Both the position numbers and the translations under genes were made by a program. From Macrobrachium rosenbergii (Eukaryota > Arthropoda > Malacostraca > Decapoda > Palaemonidae), in the NCBI RefSeq assembly GCF_040412425.1, contig NC_089756.1, positions 9,181,226-9,245,225 of the forward strand: a stretch of 64,000 nucleotides of DNA, written 5' to 3'. Every line of letters begins with the position of its first letter. The first letter of the stretch is position 1. The notes below the pieces were generated by a model. That model was not told where the DNA came from. It did not search any database and saw nothing but the letters and a program-made list of their open reading frames with translations. Shown here one piece after another: positions 24,081-36,079 of this stretch.

Positions 24081-24808
24081 GTGGCTGCCAGGCTCCAACT
24101 ATTCTGGGAAAAATGGAGCAAAATGGGAGTGGAACAATGGATCATTCGAGTCCTTAAGGAGGGCTACACTATCCCGTTCAGGGAAAAACCTCCTTTAGTC
24201 AAGAAGCCTAATGTCTTGACCGTCTACACCTTAGACTCAGAAAGGTTTGCGGCCCTCTCAGAGGAGGTTTCCGCCCTTCTCAACAAGAAGGCTGTAGAGA
24301 TAGTCGAGGGTGTAGAGTCAGAGGGATTCTACAATCGCCTCTTCGTGGTTCCCAAGTCATCGGGAGGGTGGAGACTGGTCCTGGACGTAAGTACACTGAA
24401 TGTCTTCGTTCAGAAGATGAAGTTCAGAATGGAGACAATCATTCCATTCTTGCATCCATTTGTCAAGGAGACTGGATGGTCTCAATAGCTATGCAGGATG
24501 CTTACTTTCACGTCCCTGTTCATCCAGGTTCGAGGAAGTTCCTCAGATTTGTTTTCCAGGACCGAGTCTTCCAGTTTTGAGCCCTATGTTTCGGGTTATC
24601 GATGGCCTCTCAGTTTTTACTCGCGTTCTTGCTCCCCTGGCAGGATGGCCCCATCTCAGGGCCATCAATATCGCTCTCTACCTAGATGATTAGCTCCTTT
24701 GCTCCCCGATGAAGGGGACCTTCGCAAGACCCTTTCCCTAGTCAACAATCTAGGTTTGCTTATCAACCATCAGAAATCCCAACTGGCTCCTTCTCAGGAG
24801 ATAGTTTA
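24081..24808 (+). pseudogene. DIRS element A reverse transcriptase (5' part)
   Basis: One frame (24081-24488) carries LFWEKWSKMGVEQWI, GFYNRLFVVPKSSGGWRLVLD and METIIPF. After a frameshift the palm continues to IALYLDD (ending about 24690), where the next codon is TAG; the homologues have Trp there (YLDDWL). The domain is cut at about 24808, in the codons for EIVY, by the insertion of element C, and resumes at about 39310 with GMTLNSL. Confidence 0.85.
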
Positions 24809-25080
24809 TTTTATATAAGTGACTTACCAAGGAATTACACAGCTACCAACTTCCTACCATGGCTGACCAAAAATTCAAATTTTGTGCAATTAGGACTGAC
24901 AGATACAACTCAGCGGGAAACATCAATTCGTTTTTTGCCGGCTCCAATCAACATCGGTGGTTTTTGGGCAGTACCTTACATCGTTTGTTGGATTGTTTTC
25001 CTGTAATTTGGTGACGTATTCAGATTTTGTGTGGCCTTGTTTGCAATTAGTGAATCATTAGGTTATTTTGTAATTTTTCA
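24809..25080 (+). repeat. Element C left inverted terminal repeat
   Basis: Reverse complement of 39120-39300, including the block around aactcagcgggaaacatc. It begins with ttatataagtgacttacc, similar to the ends of A, B and D. Confidence 0.88.
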
Positions 25081-25092
25081 CTATTTTAAGCC

Positions 25093-27512
25093 ATGCCAGA
25101 TTCTAGTTCTTCAAGCGTTCGGTTCTGTACCGAGGGACATAAAACTGAATTAAGTAAGATTATGTATGATTCTCATACTAAATGCATTAATTGTAGGGGA
25201 CAAGATTTTAATGGGAAGATTACTTGTCAGGAATGTCAGGATTGGGATTCTCAGCAGTGGAAGGTTTATCGTTCCCATTCTGATAAACTTGAGAAAGATA
25301 GGAAGAGGAAGGCTGCTCTTAAGAATGAAGCATAGAGTTAGCTTAGAAGCTACTCCTTTGCCTTCAGTGGCTGAGGGTAGCAGTTTCTTCCCCACTTATT
25401 CCTTCTATTTCTCCTATTTTGAGTCCTCCTACTGATTTACCACGTGTTCCTTTACCGTCTTCCCATACTTCTGATTCCAACACCTTTGCCAGTCTTGAGT
25501 CTAGGGTCGATAAGAAGTTAGAGTTTTTGGCCAATACAGGCATGAATCTTGGTTTATCTTTTAAGGCTTTTGTTAATAAAGGTTCTGTTCCAGATGTCTG
25601 TGCTACCAGTTCTAGTAAAGTGCAAAGTGAGAGTGTTGTGTTTTCTGAGGAGGTGGCTGTCTGTCCTACCAGTGCTCCTAGATGAAGGTCTCTGTCCCGC
25701 TCCCCCACACCAGAGGGAAGACATACCAGAGGTCGAAGGGAGGCTAGTAGTGTTTGCCCACAGGCAATTGTCCCCTCCGTCGAACCTGTTGCACATTCCC
25801 AGGTGTCGACTGAGCTCCACTGGAAAGCTGTCTCGTTTAGTGTGCATTGTATTTCTGATTCGGAAGGTTCGTTGTCGGATGAAAGGCGTCGTCGGTGTCA
25901 GTCTTCTGTTTCTTGTCCTTTGAAGAGGCATTCTGCTGCTGCGGAAGTCAGCTTTAGTCCTCAATCTTCTTGCAGTTTTGCTGATCTGCATCCTTCGTCG
26001 TCTCAGGTTCAACAATCAGCTTGGGATAGTCCGGAGTCTCTTGGCACCAAAGATCACCTGATCTTGTCTCCTAAGTGCTCTCGTAATAAGCACTCGCCGC
26101 CTCAGCCCAAGCACTCTCGCTCTCCTGAGCACCTGCCTTCTCCCAAGCACTTGGTGCCTGCGCCTGCTCGTTTGGTGCCAACTTCTCACTCAGTGCCAAC
26201 TTTGGACAGTTCAACCCCTGCTTCTTCTAAGTGCCTGACACCATCGCTGCCTCCTCTCCCTCTTTTGTCGCCTCAGGAGGATTCTTTGGCTCCGATTAAG
26301 CATCATTTGGAGGATTTGATGACTTTCTTAAAGAAGAAGACGGTTCCTAAGTCCGAGGATACAGTTCTCTTTCCTGTTTCGTCAGAGGAGGAAGAATCGG
26401 ACCATGATTCGGTACCTGCTTCAGCTTATTTGAGTCTCCTCAGGTTCCTGTTATTGAACTTCCCTGACTTCTTCCAGCCTGCTCCTCTGGACTCTCCTGC
26501 CTCACGTTTTAGATGAAGAAGCATGCCTCTGACTCCTGCCTTCCTAAGCTCGTCCTCTCCTCTTCTTCGAAGAAAGCATTGAAAGAGATCGATGAGTGGT
26601 TGACTTCGAAAAGAGCTGCTGGCAAGGCTACTTTTGCCTTTCCTCCTTTGAAACTTCTTAACAGGAGGTACAGGTTTTATGCCACTGGGGAAGTGCCTTC
26701 CTTGGGAGTTGATGCCTCCTCCCAGGGGGACTTCTTTGGCTTGGTTGATGCATCGTGTCGTACTGCTTTCGCCTCAGCGAAAGTCTTCTCATCTCCCGAA
26801 CTGGATCATCTTGTTCACAATACAGGCAGTCCCTGCTTAACGGCAATCCGGTTTTATGGCGCTTGTCTAGCGACAAAAATCGGCTCCAATAACTGGGTAT
26901 TGGTGCCGATACATACCTAACAGAGGCGCAGATAACTGAAAATCAGCTCTTTTTGGCACCGATAAGCCCCGAAATTTGCCGAAAAAGCGTGAAAATCACC
27001 AATTTTCAGTTAGCAGCAATTTTCGGTTATCATCACAACCTCAGAATGGAACCCCCGCCGATAACCGGGGACTGCCTATATTTGCTTTGGACTGACTTAA
27101 TGTTCTTTCTTGCACAGACAAGGCAGTGAGGGACGATTCGGCTTGCATCGCTATATGTGATGGGCTCGTTGAAGAAGCGAGGGCTGTGGTGCTCCTTTAC
27201 TACTAAAGGAGTGACCTCTATCCAGAACTCAGCTCTCTTATTCGCTCCGCTTGACAAGTCTTGCCTTTTTCCCCAGGACACTGTTAAAGAAGTTCTTTCG
27301 GATCTGCAGAAGAAATCGACCACTGATCTTTTTACCCAGTCATGGAAGCGTCCCAAGGGAACTCCTGCAGCCATGTCTAAACCTTTTTCACCTTTGCAGC
27401 CTCAGTCCTTTCATGGAGGAAGAGTTAGAACCAAATCCAGGCCACACTCGAACCTTCGTCCTCCAGCAAAGTCATTTAAGAAGTCTCCAGCCAAACCAGC
27501 CACCATTAAATG
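25093..27512 (+). pseudogene. DIRS element C gag (broken)
   Basis: The first frame, starting ATG 25093 (80 codons), has a Cys-rich N-terminus: RFCTEGHKT, then YDSHTKCINCRGQ and CQECQDW. The same pattern opens gag of element D. A stop at about 25335 and frame changes follow. A Ser/Pro/Lys/His-rich linker (25803-26290) and a C-terminal core (VSSEEEESDHDS, AYLSLLRFLLLNFPDFF, PKLVLSSSSKKALKEIDEW, DASSQGDFFGLVDAS) continue to 26820. There a TIR element is inserted, and the tail resumes at about 27081. The Cys pairs suggest a zinc-binding motif. Confidence 0.82.
26821..27080. mobile_element. Small TIR element (MITE-like) in gag of C
   Basis: It starts tacaggcagtccc and ends ggggactgcctata, terminal inverted repeats of about 11 bp next to TA on both sides. 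It contains repeated ccgataa/ttatcggc-like words and no open frame. The host gag frame is intact on each side, which places the insertion precisely. Confidence 0.8.
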
Positions 27513-27524
27513 AGGCCCGTGTCC

Positions 27525-28268
27525 TTTGTCCCCTGGTAGGTGCCGGGTTGCACCTTTTTTGGAAGGAATGGAGTAGCAGGGGTGCAGAACCTTGAGTAGT
27601 TCAGGTTCTGAAATTGGACTACTCCATTCCTTTCAATCAGACTCCTCTGCTTTCAAAGTCGCCGATCACCTTGACGGCTTGCTCGGCAGGGTCCGAGAAG
27701 TTTTTGGCCCTCATTCAAGAAGTGGATTCTCTCCTTTGCAAAGGAGCGATGGAGGAAGTTGTAGACCTTTTGTTGAAGGGGTTTTACAACAGTCTTTTTG
27801 CTGTCCCCAAGGCTTCCAGGGGTTGGAGACCAGTTTTGGATGTCAGCGCTCAAAACTTGTTTGTGGCGAAGACGAAGTTCCACATGGAGATGAACCGGTC
27901 TGTCATGTCCTCTCTCCATCAAGACAACTGGATGGTCACCTTGGACATGCAGGATGCGTATTTTCATGTCCTCATCCACTCGGACTCGAGGAAGTTCCTG
28001 AGGTTCGTCTTTCAGGGCCAGGTTCTCCAGTTTCGGGCGCTTTGCTTTGCCGTGTCCACAGCCCCACAGGTCTTTACCCGGATACTTGCTCCCCTTGGTG
28101 AGTGGCTTCATCTTCTCGGTATCAACGTGTCCTTATACCTGGATGATTGGCTTCTCTGCTCTCCATAAGAGGAGCAGTGCATGAAGGACTTACAAAGGAC
28201 CCTTTACTTAACGAAGGACTTAGGCATCTTGATAAATGTTCAGAAGTCCTAAATGACTCCGTTTCAGA
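27525..28268 (+). pseudogene. DIRS element C reverse transcriptase (5' part)
   Basis: The clearest frame (27614-28168) has GFYNSLFAVPKASRGWRPVLD, LDMQDAYFHV (first catalytic Asp), QFRALCFAVSTAPQVFTRIL and LYLDDWLLCSP (YLDD). It stops after CSP at a TAA. The segment is cut at 28268 by the BEL/Pao insertion and continues at 36085 with the GMTELW/F region. Confidence 0.87.
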
Positions 28269-28273
28269 GCATT

Positions 28274-28998
28274 TGTGGTGGTTGTAATGGGCTAAACAAC
28301 TGCTTCCAGTGGTAATTGAACATCAAATTCATTAATTAATTGGTAACTGAAACAAATATATCTGAAAAATCATATGTCCACTAAACACAATGTAAATATA
28401 AAATAATCTAATGAAACCTTCAAACAAATCAGCTGTATTATTAAAAAATACTAATGAGGAATTGAATTCTCAAACGGATATCTAAACTACAAATATAATT
28501 CCTACAGCTAATAAGGTGTTGGAGATAGAACATGACTATATTTTTGCAAAAACATAGTCTTACAGAATTGGAAGACTTATCTGTAGCTGTTCCAGACGCC
28601 TTCTCCCTGCCGGAAAACCAAGTTACAGCTAAACACTGAACTAAATGTTACAAAATGATACTGTCCCTTCATAAATTCAGATTAGCTTTACAGAATTACT
28701 ACTTTCACTCATGTTAAATGAAGAATTACAATTTGGTTTCATGACTGATGATGATGAAGTCATATCTCAAATGCAAACTTAAGTGCAAAAGTACAATGTC
28801 ACAACAAATCTCATGCTCAAATAAAACATTTTTCACACAAACTTAAGTTTCCAACACTTCTATACAACTTAAACTTTACTTTCGGATTATTCAATGAAAC
28901 GTGTCAAATCAAACAAAACAAGCCCCCAAATACACAAATCGCGCATGAATTCATAGATAAGAAAAAGGAAATTGTATGTTGTTTCTCAAATCACCACA
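28274..28998 (-). repeat. BEL/Pao 3' LTR (725 bp)
   Basis: Matches 34903-36079 closely on both sides of a segment of about 420-450 bp that is present only in the right LTR (after cttccagtgg). Internal motifs such as cttctccctgccgg are shared. Confidence 0.9.
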
Positions 28999-29051
28999 TT
29001 CTCCCCCCCAAAAGACGGGTGTAGGAATAATCTAAACTACTGTACAATGTA

Positions 29052-29462
29052 TCACAAGAGATCATCATCTATTAAATCTCTGCGCAACCGTTCCGCCTTG
29101 TGTGCAGCATGGCGTGTTGATCTAGGTGGTGCACTGGGTACTGCAGGGGGACTTGGCAATTCTTTGGGTTCCACATTAGGAATCACTTCATGATGTAATT
29201 CTAATGGAATTAATTTGGAAATAGGTCTCATATATTCGACATCCGCTGTATGAACTATCGCACTCCGGACAACATTATCATTGCCCTTTATCAACTGGGT
29301 AACTAATCCTAAAGGATAATTGGCTCTAGTCTTATTTCCTAATAGCACAAGTACTAAATCACCAACTTTCACCAAACAAGATTTGTCTTTGGCACAAGTT
29401 AAATGTCTTTCTTTCAGTGATGTGAGGTAGGAATTCATCCATACTTTCTCATACTTCTTCAA
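29052..29462 (-). pseudogene. BEL/Pao Pol C-terminal (DUF5641-like) region
   Basis: The 136-codon frame has VKVGDLVLVL and NYPLGLVTQLIKGNDNVVRSA, then ends in a Pro/Ser-rich tail. This is the domain found after the integrase of BEL/Pao elements. Confidence 0.8.
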
Positions 29463-29573
29463 TATGTCTGAGAGTCAGGGGTACTGTACTCCCAAATCTA
29501 AATTTTCTCTATGATGGAACATCCGCTCCAAAGGAATTCAGAGGTGGGAATAGGGTTACTGTTCTTCCATATA

Positions 29574-30498
29574 TCAAATGAGAAGGACTGAGATACTCCT
29601 CTCAGATGTCTTCTGACAGATAGGTAAGTGGACAAGAATTGATAATACACTCAATTTCACATAAATGAGTGTGTAACTCATTAAATGAGATGCATTTCTT
29701 AAAGAGAGATTTATGAAGACTACTCTTGACACTTCCAATGAGTCTTTCAAGGAAACCACCACTCCATGGTGAACGAGGGGTGTTAAATTTCCACACCACA
29801 ATATGTTGTTATCTTGTATGTATGCTCTTACTTCTGGTTCATCTTTGATATTAAGGAATCTCTCTGCTCATCTAAAATTGGTACCATTATCAGAAATGAC
29901 AACAGATGGAACACCGAATCTTGCACCAAATCGGCGAAGGGCTAATAAGAATTCTCAGGTAGTAAAAGAACTACACAACTCTAAATGTACTGCTCTTGAG
30001 GTTGTACAGGTAAACAGGCAAACATAGACTCGTTCACTGTCACTAGCAGTTGCAGGATCAACAATGGTTATAGCACCGGTAAAATCTACTCCAACAGAAC
30101 TGAACGGTCTGACATAACAGACCCTATCCTCTGGTAAGGGAGGTGGACCTGGTTGATGGAAAGTCTTACCAACTACCTTTCTACATAGCACACGTTTACT
30201 AATGATGTTCTTTATAGTGACTCTGGCTTTTGATATCCAAAATTGCTGTCTAAGACCCCACAGTGTTTTGACTTAACCCACAATGACAGTGATGGTTATG
30301 ATAATTAGTTATGATCAATTTGGTCAAGGGATGTTTGGCAGGTAAATAAATTGGACATTGTGTTTCTGGGGACAGATATGAGTTCTGTAATCTACCTCCA
30401 CAACAAATCAATTGATCTTCATTCATATACATATCAAGTTGCTTGGCTAAATTCATGATTTCTGCAGCTGGTTTAGGACTCTTCTCTGGTTGTTTCAA
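29574..30498 (-). pseudogene. BEL/Pao integrase (broken)
   Basis: Minus-strand pieces in order: a zinc-binding N-terminus with HPLTKLIITNYHNHHCHCG (30250-30498); the core start GVDFTGAI (first Asp) and CTTSRAVHLEL (29955-30191); and the final core block SGGFLERLIGSVKSSLHK (29602-29799, with catalytic Glu). The middle Asp region (about 29880-29900, VISDNG-type) reads on the minus strand in another frame. Frameshifts and stops separate the pieces. Confidence 0.82.
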
Positions 30499-30502
30499 AT
30501 AT

Positions 30503-31603
30503 TCAAATAAAGTAGGAAAACTGTAACTGAGCTAATCTTATGCAGGAATGTAGAGCATTCAACTTGAATTTATGAGGGAAGTACTTTTTACAAAAATTCA
30601 TGACCTTTGATATTACTCTCATAACTTTAGTAAGAGTGAAATGTCTTCCCATATCAAACACAGGATAAATAGGTTGGATTATGTTTGGTTCTACTAAAAT
30701 CTGTGATACTACTGCAGCATTGCAAGCAGATTCCTTCTGAGGTGGGTACTCCAAAGGATTAAGCAAAAATGAAGGTCCTTGTTTCCACATCAAATTGTTG
30801 GCTAACTTTGAAACGTTAACACCTCGGGTTACTATATCAGCAGAATTCTTACGGGAGGGAGCATGTAATATGCACAAATTATAATCACTTCATAAAGTGT
30901 GAATTTCTACAACTCCATTTCTCACAAATACATCTGTAGATTTATCATGATGTACCCATTTAATTGTGACTTCACTATCAGTCCACAATGTACAATTTCT
31001 AAATCCAAATTTAGCAAGTGCGAGTGCAAGTAACTCTAATTTGGGAATGGTACATGGAGGACTTGAAGCTACTCTCACTTTACTCATAAAGAGATTACTA
31101 GATTTGTTTCCTGAATCCACAGCATAAACTACTAAACCATATGCTACTGCTGATGAATCACAAAAAATATGTAAATCTGAGGTATTAGGATTAATTACAG
31201 GTCTTGGAAATTTAATGGCCGAGATCTGACTGAGACTCTGGCAAATACTCTGAAATTCTTGAACTAATGATTCAGGTAACTGTTCATCCCAAGAATATTT
31301 ACATTTCCATAGTTTCTGTATGAATAACTTTCCTTTGATCAAAACTGGTGACAAAAGTCCTAATGGATCAAAAACACTAGAAATTACAGATAAAGCTAAT
31401 CTTTTGGTGATTTGATGATGCATACACTCCTCCTTATATACTTTCTTACTTTGGTACACTATTTCGTCACTGACAGAATTCCATGAGATACCAAGAACAT
31501 TAACACCATGTAAGTTTAGTTTCTCCTGATTAATACCAATATCTTCATTAAATTCTGAATCATTACTCACCCAACATTGTAATGGCACAGATGCATCAGA
31601 CAT
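30503..31603 (-). pseudogene. BEL/Pao RNase H and linker (broken)
   Basis: Frame 30890-31603 holds the BEL-specific FDPLGLLSPVLIKGKLF and WDEQLPESL linker, then RNase H with IFCDSSAVAYGLVVYA (first Asp), IPKLELLAL (Glu) and LWTDSEVTIKWV (Asp). Frame 30503-30877 continues with HAPSRKNSADIVTRG. A stop near 30885 splits the two. Confidence 0.85.
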
Positions 31604-31615
31604 AATACCATTAAT

Positions 31616-32480
31616 TTAAGGATATTCACTCTTCAACTGGTCTACATTTACATAAGTATGAGCAAAGTTATCAACATAAAAATGTGAAATCAGAGTCCTT
31701 GCTAATGGTTTAGAATGGTTCTCTAAGTGATAGGTTAGTATTTTCTGAAGTAAAAATGGAGATGATGTTACACCAAACAGGAATACTTTAAATCTATAGG
31801 TGATAACCTTCCGAAGTGTTTGGTCTTCATACCATAAAAACCTACAATAGTCTCTATAATTTAGGGAAATACCTATACCTATGTAAGAATGCTTTTGATA
31901 TGTCTGCAACAACTGCTACTGGGTTAGTACGAAATTCAACAAGAGATTCAACAAGTTTAATGGGTAGGCTAGGTCCTGTTAATAAGCAATCATTCAAACT
32001 CATTGTTCTTGAGTCTGCTTTACTAGAAACGTTAAATACTACTCTAATTGGGGTGGTAGGAGAATTCTTGTACACTGGATGATACAGAAGATAATGAGTC
32101 TATGAATCCTAAATCTAAATACAGTACTCACTGAAGATCTCAGAATATTGTTCATAAATTTCTGGACAAGCTGCAAAGGATTTGGAAAGTGACTTCAACT
32201 GACCATAAGCTTTGCAACAATTAGTTGCTGGTCTTTCATCACTCTTGAATGGTAACTCAACAAAATATTGAATGCCTACCCTTTGACAAGAAGATTCAAA
32301 GTGACGTACTGAGTGGGTTTCCTCTGGTGTAAGGGTTTCTGTCTTTACAACATCAAGTTTCCAAAGGTTTTCAATTTGATTCGATTCTGACTCTGGTAAC
32401 TGAACTCCAATACGTGCACAAAATGAATGCTGAATGCCAATGTTTTTAACAGCCTGAGAGCCATCTACCCATTTTGGCAT
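31616..32480 (-). pseudogene. BEL/Pao reverse transcriptase (broken)
   Basis: Pieces in order: LWKLDVVKTE, VELPFKSDERPATN (32115-32480); RVVFNVSSKADSRTMSLND and VADISKAFL (31854-32075); and FGVTSSPFLLQ with HFYVDNFAHTY (31616-31912). The expected catalytic FYVDD reads FYVDN, so the second Asp is replaced by Asn. Stops also interrupt the domain. Confidence 0.87.
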
Positions 32481-32940
32481 AGGTCCAAAAATACAGTAAT
32501 GGAAACTGCTAGGCTAGTTAATAGTACAACTCCTGAATAAAAAGTACTGTTTGTCACAAATCTAGAGTAATAATCAGCACCTATTACAAGTCTGATATCA
32601 CTGATGACATCTGAGTTAATATATGGATCAGCAAGTTTGATTCCCTTTTCTCTAAGTTTCTTTGCCACTTTAGCAATACCAGGTATATGTAACTGGGTAT
32701 TCACTTCATCATAAACTACAGCAAAAATCGGAACGCACTGTGTACCAATACGAACAACAACACAAACTACGTCACAGGTTACAGTTTGAACATGATTACC
32801 AAACGCGGTAAGTTTGAGCGAAATGGCGTACATAGGTTTCAACTTGAGACGGTACGCTAAAGCAGATTGAATAAAGGTGCGTTGGGCTCCAGTGTCTAAA
32901 AAGACACTAACTACTTCACGGATGCCTGATCATGAAATCT
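32465..32940 (-). pseudogene. BEL/Pao aspartic protease (DUF1758-like)
   Basis: The minus-strand sequence includes an FLDTGAQ-type region just upstream in another frame (about 32890-32910), then frame 32465-32842 with DVVCVVVRIGTQ, HIPGIAKVAKKLREKGIKLAD and LVIGADYYSRFV, typical of the protease region between gag and RT in BEL/Pao elements. Confidence 0.72.
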
Positions 32941-33065
32941 TAAGTATAGTGGTAGGAAGCGCTGTTGAGGCAAAAGGAATTGTCTCGGTCTGAGTATCTG
33001 TCTGCACTGAACTGACTATGCTGTTAGAATTTTCAGATATGGTTACAGTTCTAGATTCTTTACCA

Positions 33066-33461
33066 TCACTCACTTACAACTGATTGGTGGGAGACACTAC
33101 TGTTTAGGTTAGGTCTTCTGTTAGTTGCTACTTGGGGAATGTTAGTTGTAGTTGCTACTTGGTTAATAGAGGCACTACCATTGGTCAGTTTAATGCAAAG
33201 AAAGGTGTGATGTTTACCACTACAAAGTCTACACTCAGGTGTTACTGTACAATCTGAGGCTCTATGACCTTTCTTCATATACACAAAACAACAATCTAAA
33301 TCTCTTATTCTATTTTTCCTAGATTCCCATGTAGGATACTTTGAACAATACTTAGAACTATGGGTTTCCAAGCAAAACATACAAGGCTTACTCCATGAGG
33401 TCTGAACTTTAGGAGATGAATTTGCAGTGTTAACATTTAACTTTTGGGAAGACACTGTCAT
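33066..33461 (-). pseudogene. BEL/Pao gag zinc-knuckle region
   Basis: The 131-codon frame has repeated Cys/His clusters: CMFCLETHSSKYCSKY, CCFVYMKKGHRASDC and CRLCSGKHHTFLC. This matches the nucleic-acid-binding knuckles of BEL/Pao gag. In the middle knuckle a Cys is followed by FVYMKKGH, which may mean one Cys has been lost. Confidence 0.82.
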
Positions 33462-33587
33462 TTGCTTAGAAATGTTACTGGTCTTACTAAAGTTTTGATT
33501 GTGTCGGGTCTTACTAAAGTTTTGATTATGTCTTGTCTTGGAATGTGAACTTAAATTTGAAGTCTGCTTACCAGCCGAATTTACAGA

Positions 33588-34539
33588 CTAATCTGAAAGA
33601 GATTGGGAACATTCTATGACCTTTATAAGGTGACCAGTTCCATTTGAAAGCTGTTGCAGAGTCAGGTCATAAGTACTGTACTTATTGAATAGATACTCTA
33701 AAGTGTGAACACTAAGCTTTTTGGAGATTATATCCCTGAGCAAGTAGTCATCACAAGGTACTTTGGTTGCACTTTCTATTTGCAATAACAAACGTTCAAA
33801 TGTTAAACAAAAATCTGTTAAATCTCTAAGGGCATGCTCTGGGGGTTTCTTATTCATAAGCTGTAAATGTAATTGTTGTAACAATTGCATATAATTTGCA
33901 AATCTAGACTTCAGTAATTAAGGAAAACACTTTAATTATCATTTGATATGGATAAACCTTCTATGGTTCTATAGGCTTTACCACTAAGATAAGATCTGAG
34001 TACTGTATATTAAATTTCAACACTGGATCAATATCTTGACAACTATCAATGAGGCTACTAAAAGAATCCCAAAAACTGTTCCAATGACTTAATTCCCCAT
34101 TAAACCCAGGAATCTTTATTTCTGGTAACTTAGGATGGGGAAGGTGCTTTGCAGGTAGTACCACTTGACTAGGTGTAGGATTAGAGGGAGTTTGTCCCAC
34201 TGAGGGTGACTGAGCTAATTTGGAGTCTATAGCAGACTTAAGGTCTGTTTGTAGCTTCCATGCATTGCGTTTCAACGCTCTGTGATCTCTACACTCATCA
34301 TGTTCAGAACTATCAATGGCATCTTGACAAACTGACCAGAAGTTCTCAAAGGACTCATATTCCCTTGCTAAATCTGATTCAGAAAACTGTAAAGAACAGA
34401 GGGTAGGTGAAGGGGTTACTTTAAGTTCATCCTCTAATAAGGAAATGATATCCTTCAGGTCTTCACAAACTACCTTATATCTAAGGAATGACTTGGATTC
34501 ATCAACTGCAGCTGCTATAATTAATGACAAGGCTAACAA
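33588..34539 (-). pseudogene. BEL/Pao gag core (DUF1759-like)
   Basis: Frame 33961-34539 ends with LPEIKIPGFNGELSHWNSFW and DSFSSLIDS, the signature of this gag family. Frame 33588-33890 continues with ALRDLTDFCLTFERLLLQ. A stop or frame change near 33900-33960 separates them. Confidence 0.85.
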
Positions 34540-34875
34540 AACATATCACAAAATCAGATCACATACAAAATACTCTTGACAAGGAACAAATTAGGTTTAT
34601 TGCACATAGGCTAGGCTATGCACAACACAAAATAAATGATAGTCAATAGCAATTGACGTTACAAGAATAGGTAATGCAGGCTATATAACAGTAATTTGGT
34701 ACAAATCTCTCATAGCCTAAAACAGGTACACAAAACAATCTAAATTAGGTAAATTTTCTCAAGCAAACATCTGCTCCATAGCTAATCTGAACTTATTCTC
34801 CAGACCTAGGAAATCATATTTGTTAACATTGTCGCAAGTATATGCTATGGTAGGTTAGACTAATTAATACTATAT

Positions 34876-34891
34876 CCGGTTCGAAGGACCA
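34876..34891 (-). other. BEL/Pao primer-binding site, tRNA-Tyr type
   Basis: On the minus strand tggtccttcgaaccgg, 11 bp from the end of the 5' LTR. It is complementary to the CCA-bearing 3' end of eukaryotic tRNA-Tyr (acceptor CGAAGGACCA) with one apparent mismatch. Confidence 0.7.
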
Positions 34892-34902
34892 AAGTTCAAG
34901 GA

Positions 34903-36079
34903 TGTGGTCGTTGTAATGGGCTAAATGACTGCTTCCAGTGGTGCTTGCTATCACCCTGTATTGAATCAGTCTACAACATCCTTTGACTGCAAGCTACAGA
35001 ACATGGGACTGAGGATTCATCCAACAAGTGGTATTGGGCTAATCAGCTATCTATTCAGACTACTGAATGAACACATTAGGTTAGGTTACTCTAGGTTAGG
35101 AATCTCTAACCTAGATGTTCCCATGGACTGTAAGGGTTTCTGACATAGGATAAGGTTATTTTCAGAGCTAGTGACTTACTCCCACCAGTACTAGAGCAAC
35201 ATACTAGGCACCTCTAAGCCTAGGCTAACACAGTCTGATGTTTACCATAACTTGACATGTGATGAAAGATCTAAGGTTGAAATGAAATGCTTGTTACAAA
35301 ATTTACAATAAAAATATAATTGAACTTCTGTACACAACAAAAATATATTTCTTGCTTTATCTATTGAACATCAAATTTATCAGTTAATTGGTAACTGAAA
35401 CAAATATACCTGAAAAATCACGTGTCCACTAAACACAATGTAAATATGAAATAATCTAATGAAACCTTCAAACAAATCAGCTATATTATTAAAGAATACT
35501 AATGAGGAATTGAATTCTCAAACGGATATCTGAATTAAAAATATGATTCCTACAGCTAACAAGGTCTTGGAGATAAAACATGACTATATTTTCGCAAAAA
35601 CATAGTCTCTTACAGAATCGGAAGACTTATCTAGCTGTTCCAGACACCTTCTCCCTGCCGGAAAACCAAGGACATTAGAAACTACTCATGGTAAAAAGTC
35701 ACAGCCAAACACTGAACTAAATGTTATAAAGTGATACAGTCCCTTCATAAATTCAGATTAGCTTTACAAAATTACTACTTTCACTCATGATAAATGAAGA
35801 ATTACAATTTTCGTTTCATGACTGATGATGATGAAGTCATATCTCAATTGTAAAGTTAAGGGCAAAAGTACAATTTCACAACAGATCTCACGCTCAAGTA
35901 AAACATATTTCACACGACTTAAAGTTTCCAACACTTCTATACAGCGTAAACTTTACTTTCGGTTTATTCAGTGAAACATGTCAAAACAAACAAAACAAGC
36001 CCCCAAATACAGAAATCGTGCACGGATTCACAGATAAAAAAAAAAAATGAAATTGTGTGTGGTTTCTCAAATCACCACA
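34903..36079 (-). repeat. BEL/Pao 5' LTR (1,177 bp)
   Basis: It matches the 725-bp left LTR at both ends but has an extra stretch (about 34944-35363) rich in ttaggtta/taacct motifs. Either the left LTR suffered a deletion or the right gained an insertion. Confidence 0.85.
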
